This document shows, one piece after another, positions 23,035 to 33,775 of a DNA stretch of 56,000 nucleotides. The translations under genes were made by a program, and so were the position numbers. Numbering within the stretch: the stretch's first letter is position 1; every line of letters starts with the position of its first letter. The DNA is from Prorocentrum cordatum (Eukaryota > Sar > Dinophyceae > Prorocentrales > Prorocentraceae), in contig CAUYUJ010015732.1 of NCBI GenBank assembly GCA_963575745.1, forward strand, positions 90,001 through 146,000. Reading direction: 5' to 3'. The notes under the pieces are model-generated. The model saw nothing but the letters and a program-made list of their open reading frames with translations. It did not search any database and was not told the origin of the DNA.

Positions 23035-23690
23035 GCTGGATATCTCGATATCGAGATATCGGGGGCGGGGCCGGCCGGGGACTCGATAATCTCGATATTT
23101 CGATATCTCGATACCGGGGGCGGGGACTCGATATTTCGATATCGCGATATCTCGATATCGGGGGCAGAAACTCGATCTTTCGAAATCTCGATCTCGGGTG
23201 GGGACTCGGTATCTCGATATCTCGATATCTCGGTATCGGGGGCGGGGCAAGGCGGGGACTCGATGTCTCGTCATCTCGATATCGCGATATCGGAGGCGGG
23301 AACTCGATGTCTCGATACCTCGATATCTCGATATCGGGGGCGGAGAGTCGATATCTCGATATCTCGATAGATCGATACCGGGGGGAATTCGATCTTTCGA
23401 AATCTCGATCTCGGGTTGGGACTCGGTATCTCGATATCTCGATATCTCGATATCGGGGGCGCAATTAGGGGCGGGGCCAGGTGGGGACTCGATGTCTCGA
23501 CATCTCGATATCTCGATATCGGAGGCGGGGACTCGATGTCTCGATATCTCGATATCTCGATATCGGGGGCGGGGACTCGATATCTCGATATGTTTATATC
23601 TCGATATCGGGGGGGGGGGCATTCGGGGCGGGGCTCGATGTACGGCGCCTCGCCTCCCCGCATCCCAGGACCCACATTTCCTTATGCACG
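23035..23690 (+). repeat. TCGATATC-rich tandem array, forward orientation (left arm of a long inverted repeat)
   Basis: Units of about 60-100 bp combine GGGGGCGGGGACTCGATATC with runs of TCGATATCTCGATATC and TCGAAATCTCGATC. GATATC and ATCGAT palindromes make each unit self-complementary. The right edge reads GGGGCGGGGCTCGATGTACG then GCGCCTCGCCTCCCCGC. The reverse complement of 27640-27720 contains the same edge, so the arrays at both places are arms of one inverted arrangement. Confidence 0.92.
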
Positions 23691-23819
23691 ACCTACGGGC
23701 CCACACAGGCCCGCTCGGGTAGGGCCCGTCCGCGGCGCAGGGCGTGCATGAAGAATTGTGCCTTTTTTTCTGAGTGCGGGCCAGAGGGGTCTAGGGGAGT
23801 CAGAGGGGCACGTGAAAAT

Positions 23820-24320
23820 CCAGATTATGAGGATGACGATGGCGACGTTGACGATGATGATGCTACTGATGGTGGTGACGATAATGATGATGGTTGTGAG
23901 GGTTATGGATACGTGTAATATGTTATTGATGGTGATGCTGGTGATGATATTGGTGATGGTGATGATGGCCATGACGACGGTGATGATGTTGGTGATGCTG
24001 CTGCTGATGATGCTGCTGCTGCTGCTGATAATGATGATGATGATCACGACATGATGATGAGGATGATGGTGCTGATGCGGATGATGATGATGCTGATGAT
24101 GCTGATGATGATGCTGATGCTGATGCTGATGATGCTGCTGATGATGATGCTGATGATAATGGTAGTGATGATGACGGTCATGACGACGGCGCGCCCCGTC
24201 GAAGATAAGAGGGAGAAATGCGACGAGGATGGACGCATAATTCAAGAGAAGGAGGACAAGGAGGAAGCGGAGGAGGAGGAGGACGAGGAGGATGAGGATA
24301 GTGACGACGACGACGCCAAG
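23820..24320 (+). repeat. GAT/GCT and GAG microsatellites
   Basis: Degenerate GATGATG/GCTGATG over 23820-24190, then GGAGGAGGAC/GAGGAGG over 24245-24310. Short GATATC relics (GAGATATCAAGATATCGAGA) occur near 24420. 24450-25100 has no gene I can support. Confidence 0.85.
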
Positions 24321-25139
24321 CGTTCTTGGGAAGGCGGGGTTCGATATTCCGATTGTAATTCGATTGCAGCCTTGTGGATGTCAACAGGCTGCGATATGGA
24401 GATGTCCAGAGCCCGCCATTGAGATATCAAGATATCGAGACTGATCCCGCGGCCGCCCTCTCGGTGCGTATCCATTACCATCACCGCCACCATCACCATC
24501 ACTGAACAACAACGTGAGACGTGTGATGTCCTTTTTTCTGCCCTGCTCAAGCCCAGCCAGAATACAGGGGAGGAAGGAATCTGCACCAACCGATGGGGCG
24601 GGGACCCTCCCGAGTCTGGCTGCGATGGAGCTAGAGATGACTTCTTAGATTTTGATCCTGTGTTTCCTGACCCAGGTTTCCCTTAGGAGGAAGAGGACCC
24701 TTGGGCCGATGAAAGTTGTTTCAAACTAGTTTAGACTCCACTGCAGTCCATGAGCGCAAGGATGGCTCAAGAGGCTCAGTCTGGCCTTGGGAGAGCAACA
24801 GTGGAGTTGGCGGCATTTTGAGGGAGAGTTGGGCCGACTGCAGCGATGGCATCACCCAGGATCCCCAGGTAGGTGTCATTCAGGGAGACATGTCCACTCC
24901 GCTTGCTGTTGCTGCTGCTGTTACGTCTCTCCCCTCTTTTGCTCTTCCGTGCTCCACCTGGCTCAAGCATCATTCTCAGGTGGGCTGGATAACATACACA
25001 CACACTCGACGATGTGTAGCCCGCGATTCGTTCTTCGCTGGTGTTCGCGTGCGGTGGGCCTCACGTGCTGGCCAGCAGTAGTAAGTTTGCAGCATGGCTC
25101 ACGATAGTGGAAAAGGAGTTTGACCGAGCATCATGGCCT

Positions 25140-26900
25140 CATAGCTTCTGAGCGATCTCGAGCAGAGGGCCCTCAGCAGGTTGAAGGGACTGTTCATGTT
25201 GCTGCTCACGTTCGCGACCAACCCTTGGTGGGCTCGAGTGCGCGCTATCATTCAACGTGTTGAGCGTCACAGGCGGCGCAACAATGGAGATATTCAAGTT
25301 CAACAGCTCGCAGATGATGCCCGCCGTTTGGTCTCGGCATTACCTGAAGGCTCCCACACCATATTTCCCGCGGGCGCGTGTCTCTGGCTGAAGAGGACCC
25401 GACGTCATTGGGAGGCTGGAGCAGCTTCGCACCAAAAATTTGGAGGTCGCTGTCAAGATCGCAGGTCGGGCAGGGGCGGCCTAGGGTCACCAGCCGTTCT
25501 CTTAGAGAATTTCAAGAGTGGATTGCCACACGCGGCGTTCTGGGTATTGTGCATAAGAATATCAAACATGATCCACAGCCATCAAACGGAATTCCTTATG
25601 ACGGTGGTTGTGTGGTTCATTTTGTCGGTATTGTGGGCAAGCAAGTGTTGCGTTGGCATTTTTTCGGCTGCCCAAGGATTTCTCGTTGGCCAAATTTCAG
25701 GAGTCCATGGCCAAGGTCAGGCAGCTTGTGGAGACCGAACAGGTTGCGCTCTTCACGGCGCTTGTCATCACACATTCTTCCTTCCGTTTGAAGGCGAGTG
25801 CGGGGCTTGGTGCTGATCAAACCTCGCCAGTGGACTTGGAACGACTACCAGACGAATGGTTGGAATAATTTTGCCAATTGTTTGTTGTGGTGGACCGGGG
25901 CGCTTATCATGGCCATGACAGCGACTGATTGTCATGGGCCGCCTGCTGACCAAACAGTCAGGTGGAGACTGTGAGATTGGATTGGTCCCTGTGGTGTGCA
26001 GAGTTTGGAGCATGTCTCGCGAAGGGCAGATGCGGCGGTGGGCACCCGACTCTGCTCCCCATTGCGGCGCTGTGGTTGCAAGGGGCAGTGCGTTGCGCGA
26101 GGCCTTCTTGAGGTCGCTCAACTCCGAAGTGCACACGCGCGTTGGAGTAGAACAGGGTGAAGCCTTATTCGTTGTTGAATCGTTCTTCGACAGCATCGAG
26201 TTCGAGGTCCTGGCCGACGCTGCGATGCGCTTGAATTTCCCTCACGTGGTCTTGTTTCTTGAAAGGCAGACACTCGCGGCGCCAAGAGCGGCGCCGCAGT
26301 TTCAGTCTAATTCCTTGCCCCTTCAACCCGCGAAGAGCGTGGCGCAGGGGCTGCGGAGCGGCGCCCGCTTCGGGCGTGCCTTGCTTATTTTGTGTTCGAA
26401 CGCTTGTGCACGGCGCGCCCCCGCATGTCCGAGCGAACCTGGATCGACGATCTGGCGCGGGGAGTTGCGGGGCCCCATAGACAGGCGCTTTCGACCCAGA
26501 TTGCGGGATTCATAGATGCTGTATCAGAGTTTGCGAAGGCATCCTTGGGCGCAACCGGCAAAAGTGCCATCGCGCGCTCGCCTTGCGAAGACGCCGAGTT
26601 GATCGTTCGGGGCTTGGAGTGGCGTCGCGCGAGGGTGCGCGCGCGGCGCAGCGGCAGCGCGGCCGTCTTCGCCGGTGCGGAGTCACGGCTCGCGTCGAGG
26701 GGGCTGGCCCGCAGGCGCTGGCGTCCTGCGGGCGCGAGGGTCGCGGCTTGTTCGGCAGCCCCGGGGCGCGTCGGCGGCAGGCGGCAGCGTCGGGGTCAAT
26801 GCGACGAGGGCGCTGCGCGACGGCGCCGATGGGGCCGCGGGCCCCGCGGCCGACCCGGGTTTCTAACTCCCTCGTATGTGCTTGGCTCCGTGGTTGCAGG
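25140..26900 (+). mobile_element. Degenerate reverse-transcriptase-like retroelement, dinoflagellate-type family
   Basis: Conserved blocks appear in order across several frames. An N-terminal region has LKGLFMLLLTFATNPWWARV and IIQRVERHR (25180-25270), SLGGWSSFAPKIWR (25410) and LREFQEWIATR. KASAGLGADQTSPVDLERLP follows (25795-25860). A fingers/palm region has LTKQSGGDCEIGLVP (25940) and RGSALREAFLRSL (26085). Motif A-like SFFDSIEFEVLADAAMRLNF is at about 26185, then QGLRSGARFGRAL. A WIDDLARGV block (26435) sits where the catalytic DD would be. Frame changes and stops disrupt it. The GC-rich tail after 26600 is only loosely recognisable. Identity is from recalled family patterns; a domain search should confirm it. 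Confidence 0.72.
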
Positions 26901-27034
26901 CGTGGATCGCAGAGCCCAAGATCAGGCCGGGTGCGCGTCGCGTCTCGGCGCGGGTGATCCAGCGGCTCAAGGGCGTCCCCGAAGTTCAGGGATCGAGGCT
27001 TCGAGGGCCTACTTCCACCGTGGCGGCCTAACTG

Positions 27035-27560
27035 TTGCAGGCAGGCCGGGGCCCTGAGACTCCATGGGGGTTGGCATTGCCGAGTGAAAGTGGACGACGC
27101 GCGTGGCGTGTCGACGACGAAGTAATTTGTTCATTTGGCCCGGCCGATGACCTTCCCCGTGAGTGCGAGGGGTGTCTTGCTCCGAGACAGTGGCGTAGTG
27201 CCGCCGAGCTGCATTTTGGAGTTGGCGTGGAGAGTGGGGCTGATCGTTTCAGTCTGAGGAAATCCACTCATGGCCAGCAGCACGTGAATCAAGGAAGGCA
27301 GTCGTTGGATTTGCTGCGCGCGATGTTTGATGCAAGGGCGTGGGCGAAGGCGCGGAATCATGCAGATAGTAACTGTTCTTCCGATGATGGTGATAGATGT
27401 TCTGGGGCTCCAGAGTTCGACGTCCACAGTGATCGGTTGCGCAGCTCCGGCGCCGGCAAGCGTGCGCGCGCGGTTTCAGAGCAGCCCGTGCCAGATGGCC
27501 TTCTTGATCATGATTCGCATGCTTGTTTTCGGAGCCGAGGTACCATGCCACCGCCGCGGG
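27035..27560 (+). pseudogene. Open frame of unknown origin downstream of the RT remnant
   Basis: A frame from 27035 encodes about 170 non-repetitive residues, including RRAWRVDDEVICSFGP, RQWRSAAELHFGVGV and LLRAMFDARAWAKARNHAD. It then runs into the GATATC array at 27700. Its position after the RT blocks suggests a C-terminal or 3' part of the same element, but I recognise no domain. It could equally be unrelated GC-rich sequence. Confidence 0.3.
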
Positions 27561-27639
27561 CGCAGATGCCGCCGTCGGCCGATCAGGAGTGTCGGAGGGG
27601 CAGCAACCTACCACGCGACAGAATTTGTCCTGCATGTCT

Positions 27640-27955
27640 CGAGGGGGGCGGGGGGGGCGAGGCGCCATGCGTCGAGCCCCGCCCCCGAACGCCCCCCCCC
27701 CCCCCCCGATATCTGGATATCGAGGTCTCGAGTTCGCGCCCCCGATATCGAGATATCGAGATCGAGATATCGATTCCCCGCCCGGCCCCGCCCCCGATAT
27801 CGAGATATCGCAATATCGAGATATCGAATCCTCTCCCCTGATATCGACATATCGAGTCCCCGCCGCGCGACTACGAGATATCGAGATATCGAAATGGCGA
27901 GTCCACGCCCAGCCGCGCCCCCGGATATCGGAATATCGAGATATCGAGTCCCGAC
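27640..27955 (-). repeat. TCGATATC-rich array, reverse orientation (right arm of the long inverted repeat)
   Basis: GATATCGAGATATCGAG with CCCCGCCCCCG spacers is the reverse complement of the array at 23035-23690. The left edge GAGGCGCCATGCGTCGAG, followed by CCCCGCCCCCGAACGCCCCC, mirrors the right edge of the other arm. Confidence 0.92.
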
Positions 27956-28194
27956 AAACAAAAAGCACCCTGGCGCCTGGCCCCCACGCTGGAGCAGTTG
28001 GTCTCGCATACCGTGCATCAACATACACGTTGAGAAGAACTAGCTTGAGGGCGATGTTGATTTCGCACGCCCGTGTTCGTTACGTAACGAATTTTGCAGA
28101 ACACCTCAAAGCACAACCTCGCCGAGAGGAGCCAGTCAGTGGCGACGAGAGGGTCCTCCTCCACCTCGGTCCTCCTCAATCGTCCCCCTAACCC

Positions 28195-28560
28195 CTAACC
28201 GATCCTCGATCCTCGTCCTCGTTCTTCGATGTTGCGTCATCCGTTCGCCACCCTTCTCCTCCGTGATCATCCTCCACCGCCTCCATTTTCGAACCCCTTC
28301 GATCCTGGATCATCGATCATCGATCCTGTTCTTCTTCTTCCTCTTCTTCTTCTTATTCTTCCTCTTCCTCGAACCCCATGGGTCCTCGATCCGCCTTTTC
28401 TGTCTCATTGATCCTCCTCCACCTCCCCCTCGATCCTCGAACCTCTTCGATCCTCGATTCTCGGGGCGGATGGAGGATCCAGATTCGAGTGTCAGGGAAG
28501 AAGAGATCGAGGTTGATCGAGGATTGAGGACCCAGGGTCGAGGATGATCGAAGAGACTGG
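28195..28560 (+). repeat. GATCCTCGATCCTCG repeats with a CTT microsatellite
   Basis: CGATCCTCGATCCTCG and GATCATCGATC units surround CTTCTTCTTCC (about 28322-28372). An inverse-strand counterpart, GAGGATCGAGGCTTCGAGG, occurs near 22550. A two-unit CCCCTAACC relic lies at 28186-28200. 28560-29870 has no gene I can support. Confidence 0.75.
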
Positions 28561-29869
28561 CTTCACTAAGGATCCACCCCGTGGTTGTTGGCTCGTCGAT
28601 CGCGGAACGAAGACCTGTCGATGCGAACGTCCCAAACGAAATTGTAATTTTTATGACGGCATGCCGGGACCAGAAGCATGGGCTTGAGGCAGGGCCACAC
28701 GAAATGGGCACTTTCCGTTTGCGTGAACCGGGACCAGAAATTTGGATGCCAAGAAGTAGCAATCGCCAGCGTGGAGAGCGACCGGATGCTTTTGTGGGGG
28801 AATTCCGCGCGAAATCGCAATTGTCCGGCCGGGCGGCAAAAGTTCTGGTCGACGTGGAGGGAGACCAGAATGTTTTTGTTGAGGAAGGTGTTGGCAGAAT
28901 GTTTTCCAGTCCCGACTCCATTTGGCCCGTAAAAATGGTGTACGACGCACTGCACTTTCCCACATTGGCTTCAAATCCAATATTTAACCAGGGCCCCGCA
29001 GCCTAGAAGGAGGCAAACCATGTCTTCGGCTACTTCTGCCGTCCGCATTTTTTCATCCAAGGGATCAGCCCCGCGTAGGGCTGTCCCTTTTTGGACGACA
29101 CGGGCAGTCTCCAGCTTCCATTCTGGGGCAGGGTGCGATGGATTCGGCGGCCTACGGCACAAAACAAATTCGAAGTTTTGTAACGCTGGAGGGGGTCTTT
29201 CGATGTAAAGTCAAAGCCACCGTGTGGAAAGGATCCAGCGCTTTCTCCGAGGCAACTTATGCATCCTTGCCTCTTCGGCCAGCCTCAATTACGTGGTCAT
29301 GTACGCTCGAGTTGGTGGCCTGGTCCCGCTGCGATCGCTTCTGGGCAACAAGCGTTATAAACATACATTTTGGGAGGTCCGCGTCGGTTTCCTGGGTCGG
29401 TGCTGGACCCCCTTCCCCCGCACTCGGGGCGGACGAACGGGGGGTTAGGGAAAGTGTTTCGGCCTCGCCGCCGAGCACTTTCCCGGCGCCGGGAAAACCA
29501 GCTACGCGAGCTGATTCGCTACGTTTCCCTTCTTCGTCCGACCTGACTGTATGACCCCACCCTGCCCTCTCGTCCGACCCGGCACCCGGGGTGGGAAGAG
29601 GGCCGCCAAAGAGGGCCAGAGGAAGAATATATGCCGATTCCGCTGCCCATCCCTCGCCGCTTCGGCTGCATTCGTTTCGAAGTCTTGGTCGCAGCGCGCT
29701 CCTGGGAGGTTCATGCAGCTGCGGTATCCGTGCCGTTCTGTCGTCCCCGGGGGGGTGGGGGGTCCAGTATGGCTTCTGTTGCTGGTTCTCTTCTCAGACT
29801 TCCGCCGCGGGTTGTTTAATTCCTTGTCTTGCGTCCTTGCTCGGCAAAGAAGGGAGGGGGGATGGAAAG

Positions 29870-31250
29870 GAAGAGGAGTAGGAGCAGGGAGGAAGGGCGC
29901 AGGGAGGAGTCACGAGGGATGAGAAGGCATTTGAAGGAGGGATGAAGAGGGGGCGTGGAGGGAGGCAGGCAGGTAGGGGTGCCGAGAGGGGAAGAGGTGG
30001 TGAGGAGTGGACGGAGGAGGAGGAGGAGGAGGAGGAGGAGGAGGAGGAGGAGGAGGAGGAGGAGGAGGAGGAGGAGCAGGAGGAGCAGGAGGAGCAGGAG
30101 GAGGAGGACCAGGAGCAGGAGGATGAGGCGAAAGCGACAGCGGAGGAGGAGGAGGACGAGAAGGAGGAGGAGGAGGCAAGAAGAGATGATGAGGGGAGGG
30201 AGAAAGAGACCAAAAGTAGGGTGCGGAGTAGGAGGAGGAGGAGGACGAGGAGGAGGAGAAGGAGCAGGGACATCAAGATGATGGGAGGAGGGAGAGTAAC
30301 AGATTGATGACTGTGGATGTGGTGATAATGATGATGACCATGGCGATGATTACGATGATGACGATGATGACGAGGATGACGATGGTGACGATGACGACGA
30401 TGACGATGACTATGACGGTGACGGTGACGATGATCATTATGCTGATGATGAGGATGAGGATGGTGATGACGTTGATGATAATGGTGATGATGGTGATGAT
30501 GATGCGGATGTTTACGATGCCTATGATGATGTGATGATTTTGCTGATGATGATAATGCTGATGCTGACGATGATGATGACGATTAGGATGCTGCTGATGT
30601 CGATTAGTATGATGAGGATGCTGATGCTGATGAGGGTGCTGATGATGCTGCTGCTGATGATGACCTTGATTATGATGATGCTGTTCATGCTGATGCTGAT
30701 TATGATGATGATGATGCTGATTATGGTGATGCTGTTGCTGATGATGACGATGATGGTGATGATGCTGATGCAGATGATGATGCTGAGTATGCTGATGGTG
30801 CTGAGTATGCTGCTGCTGATGATGATGATGATGATGCTGCTGATGATGATGATGCTGATGATGCTGCTGCTGATGCTGCTGATGCTGATGATGCTGATGC
30901 TGATTGCTGCTGCTGATGCTGTTGATGCTGATGATGATGAGGAGGAGGATGAGGAGGAGGATAATCAGGAGGATAAGGAGGAAGAGGAGGAGGAGGAGGA
31001 GGAGGAGGAGGAGGAGGAGGAGGAGGAGCAGGCGGAGGAGGAGGATATTGTGGGAAGGTGGGTGATGATAAGGGGAGGCATGGAGGGAGCAAGGAAGGTA
31101 CTGAGTTATCATGGAGTTGTCCGAGCCAGCAACCGCTGCTGCTCCTGAGGAGGAGGATGATGATGATGAGGAGGAGGAGGAGGAATAGGAGGAGGAATAG
31201 GAGGAGGAATAGGAGGAGGAATAGGAGGAGGTCGGAGGGAGGAGCAGGCC
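29870..31250 (+). repeat. 1.4-kb block of trinucleotide microsatellites
   Basis: In order: GGA/GAG purine tract (29870-30275, purest at 30015-30080); GAT/GAC (30300-30560); GATGCT/GATGAT (30560-30935); GGA (30935-31045); and a 12-bp GGAGGAGGAATA repeat (about 31165-31240). All long frames, including 279 and 205 residues, are artefacts of codon-sized repeats. Confidence 0.93.
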
Positions 31251-31589
31251 GAGAGGCCCGCCAGCCGCGCGGGTTTAGGCGGCTCAGGACCGCTTTTTTT
31301 CCCAACATTTTTTTCCCCCATCGGCGCGTTGTCTTCCGCTCGCCCGCGCGGCTACCAGGGAGCTGGATAGGCAGACCTCGAGAGACTCGAAAATTCTGGA
31401 CGCGCCGCGTATCCCCACCAGCTATTTAGGTCTTTGTTACTCGGCATCTTCCTGACGGCGCGCGGCTCTTCCGCTTGCGCTCGCGAACAAAACAGTATCC
31501 CCACCAGCCTATCCGGAAAATATCCCATCGGAGTTACTTGGTGTAAATGCGTAGGTATGCAGATAGTAAACCAGGGATGCCAATGGTGG

Positions 31590-31860
31590 TGAAGTCAGAG
31601 ACTTCGTTGATCCTCTTGGAGCCATCTTGGAGGCCTTATGCGCACTCTTGTGGCTGTTATAGGGCACTCTTGGGGGACCTGGAGGGCCTCTTGGGGCCAT
31701 CGTGAAGGCACTCGATCCAACGGCCCCCCCCACCCTTTCGGAGGCCCAGTATCAACTCTTGGGACTCTTGGGGCGCTCCTGGGCGATCTCGAGACCGTCT
31801 TGGAGCCCTCTGGGGCCCCTCTTGGGGCTCTCTTGGGCCATCTTCCAGCCGATTGTGCCT
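31590..31860 (+). repeat. Degenerate CTTGGGGCNCTC repeat
   Basis: CTCTTGGAGCCATCTTGGAG, CACTCTTGGGGGACC and TCTTGGGCCATCTTCC belong to the same loose class as 7940-8465 and 10685-11220. Confidence 0.75.
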
Positions 31861-32811
31861 CCAGATCTCCGACGACTCGATATTTTCAAGCCTCGAGGCC
31901 CCAGACCTTTGAATTCTGTCCTGGGGCTGGCTTTGCGTCCTTGGTGTTTTTCTGACCGTCCCAGGGCCCGAAGCTGCCCCCCCAAGGCCGAAATGCAGGA
32001 AAAGCTCGGACTCAATACTTTCGAGTGTCCGGCGGTCCATCGGGACGATCTGGGCATCCGCGGAAAGCTCCTGGCGAGGCGCAGCTGCTGCCAATTGGCA
32101 TCCCTTAAGAACCAACGAGGACCTCCGCAAGCCTGCTTCTGCCAGTTCTCCGGCAGCCGGCGCGGGGTCCGCCGACAGGCCCCTCTCGGCGCCTATGGTG
32201 GCCTGGCCGCCTCCGCCGCGGGACCGCTGGCCGCACGGCGGCGAGCGCGGCGGGCCCGAGGCTCAGGGGCAACGTTAGGGGGGGTGGGTTGGCTCAGGGG
32301 GGCGATGCATCGACCCCAAAGCGCCCACTCGCCGCCGATATGGGGCCCGATAGGCCACCCCCTCCCAGGAGCGCGCGGATCCCCTGCGCCTTTCCCCCCC
32401 CCCCCTCCTTACCGCTCCCTCTCAGAGGCGGGGGCCAGCGGCGCTCCCAGCCAGGGCCGCCCAGGCCGCGGCAGAAGCCGCACTTGGGACGGCGGCGGAC
32501 GTCGGGGGACGTCAACCGGCCTCGGAGGCGGACACGAATCCAATATCGCCGCGCGTTGCTCGTCGTCACGGCGCGATTCGCTCCGAGATCCAGTTGAGAG
32601 CGCACTCTGGTAGACTGGGGGACGTCAACCGACCCAGGCCTCCGACGATGTGTTGTTCCCAACTGTGGCGTTGTTCCGTCATTTCGGCCTCCAGTGCCGC
32701 TCTTTATGGGCGAAGAGACAACCGCAACCGCTGGGCTGAGGGAATCGCCTTTGGCGCCTCGGCCCCCAGCTTGCCGTCCCCCAGCTTGCCGACCGACCCG
32801 CCGACGGTGAC

Positions 32812-32853
32812 GACCTGCGCGCGGCACTTGGAATCAGGCGCCGCGCGCAGGTC
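32812..32853. repeat. Perfect 14-bp inverted repeat, GACCTGCGCGCGGC
   Basis: Arms 32812-32825 and 32840-32853 are exact reverse complements with a 14-nt loop. They extend to about 19 bp with one mismatch (GTGAC versus GTGAT outside the arms). Likely a small hairpin or MITE-like repeat. Confidence 0.85.
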
Positions 32854-33002
32854 ATCACTGCTGGGGGCTTGGGGTCGGCCTTGAGGGGGTGCTACGGGCG
32901 GTTCCCTCAGCCCAGCAGTTATCTCTTCTTCGCTCCAGAGCTTTCGGGCGGAATGGCCATCAACAGTGCATCCTGGACGCAAATCTATGCCTGGGGGAAG
33001 GG

Positions 33003-33060
33003 GGCGGGAGCTCTGGGGCCGAGGATTGAAACATCAGATCTTGGCATGTCTGGGCATCGT
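33003..33060 (+). repeat. Solo copy of the foldback-arm repeat
   Basis: GGGAGCTCTGGGGCCGAGGA, then TTGAAACATCAGATCTTGGC, then ATGTCTGGGC. It matches the arms of the foldback at 43950-44380, and related copies lie near 42260-42300. It sits 50 bp upstream of the open frame of thioesterase exon 1. Confidence 0.65.
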
Positions 33061-33109
33061 CTCGTCAAAGTCAGGGCGAAGGTTTCTCGTCGTTTTCGGC
33101 TTCCAGTAG

Positions 33110-33775
33110 CCCTCGCTGGGCCTTCGGATCGAAGCCGTCAGACAGCGGCCCTGCACGCAGAGCCGGAAGGGTCGGATTCGCCTTCCTGACTTGGTCGGGG
33201 AGGCGAGTGCACGAAATCCTGGGCCCAGGACTGGCCCGGGCCAGGCTCCAGTGCGACGGCCGTCTGGCGCGTCCTCCCGAGGATGGACCGCCGCCCGCTG
33301 GGGGCGGCGCTGGGGCGCCTGGGACGAGGGCGGCTGGGGCGGCGACTGGAAGTGGCCCTCCGTCCAGGCCGGCTGGGCCAGGGGCCGCGGGCCTGCCGCC
33401 GCGGCCCGGGCGCGGCAGGGCGACGGGGCGCCGGGCGGCGCCGAGTGGTGCACGACCGACGAAGACGGCGCTGCGAGCGCCGACGAGGACGAGCTCCCGG
33501 GCTGGATCGCGCACCACGACCTGGTGCTGTCGCCCAGGTCGGCCGAGGGGCCGCCGCCGAGGTTCACGCTCCTCTTCCTCCACAGCGGCTCCAACGGCCC
33601 GGCGGACGTGTTCTACTACGTCCCGCACCTCTTCGGCCAGGTGCGGCCGCAGGACGTCCGCGTCGTGGCCCCCTGCTCCCCCCGGCGGCGGCTGTCGTGG
33701 GGCGGCCAGTTCTGCAATTGCTGGTACGAGTATACCACGGACCGCCTGCGGCTGGGAGGGGAGCAGGACTCGGAG
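33110..33775 (+). CDS. Thioesterase-like gene, exon 1 of those visible (5' limit uncertain)
   Basis: Open from the codon after the TAG at 33107 to the donor GAG|GAGAAA at 33776. The hydrolase fold starts at the codon for FTLLFLH (33563). ELPGWIAHHDLVLSPRS just upstream already looks like real protein. The first ~100 codons are GC-rich, and the true 5' splice acceptor could lie anywhere among several AG|G sites. The exon ends in GGEQDSE. Confidence 0.82.

Noticed and set aside
22984-23722. Proteins of periodic Arg-Tyr-Arg-Asp-Ile-Glu-Ile-Ser composition on both strands
   Set aside because: Translations of the TCGATATC array. The same peptides occur in several frames, as expected for a palindromic repeat.
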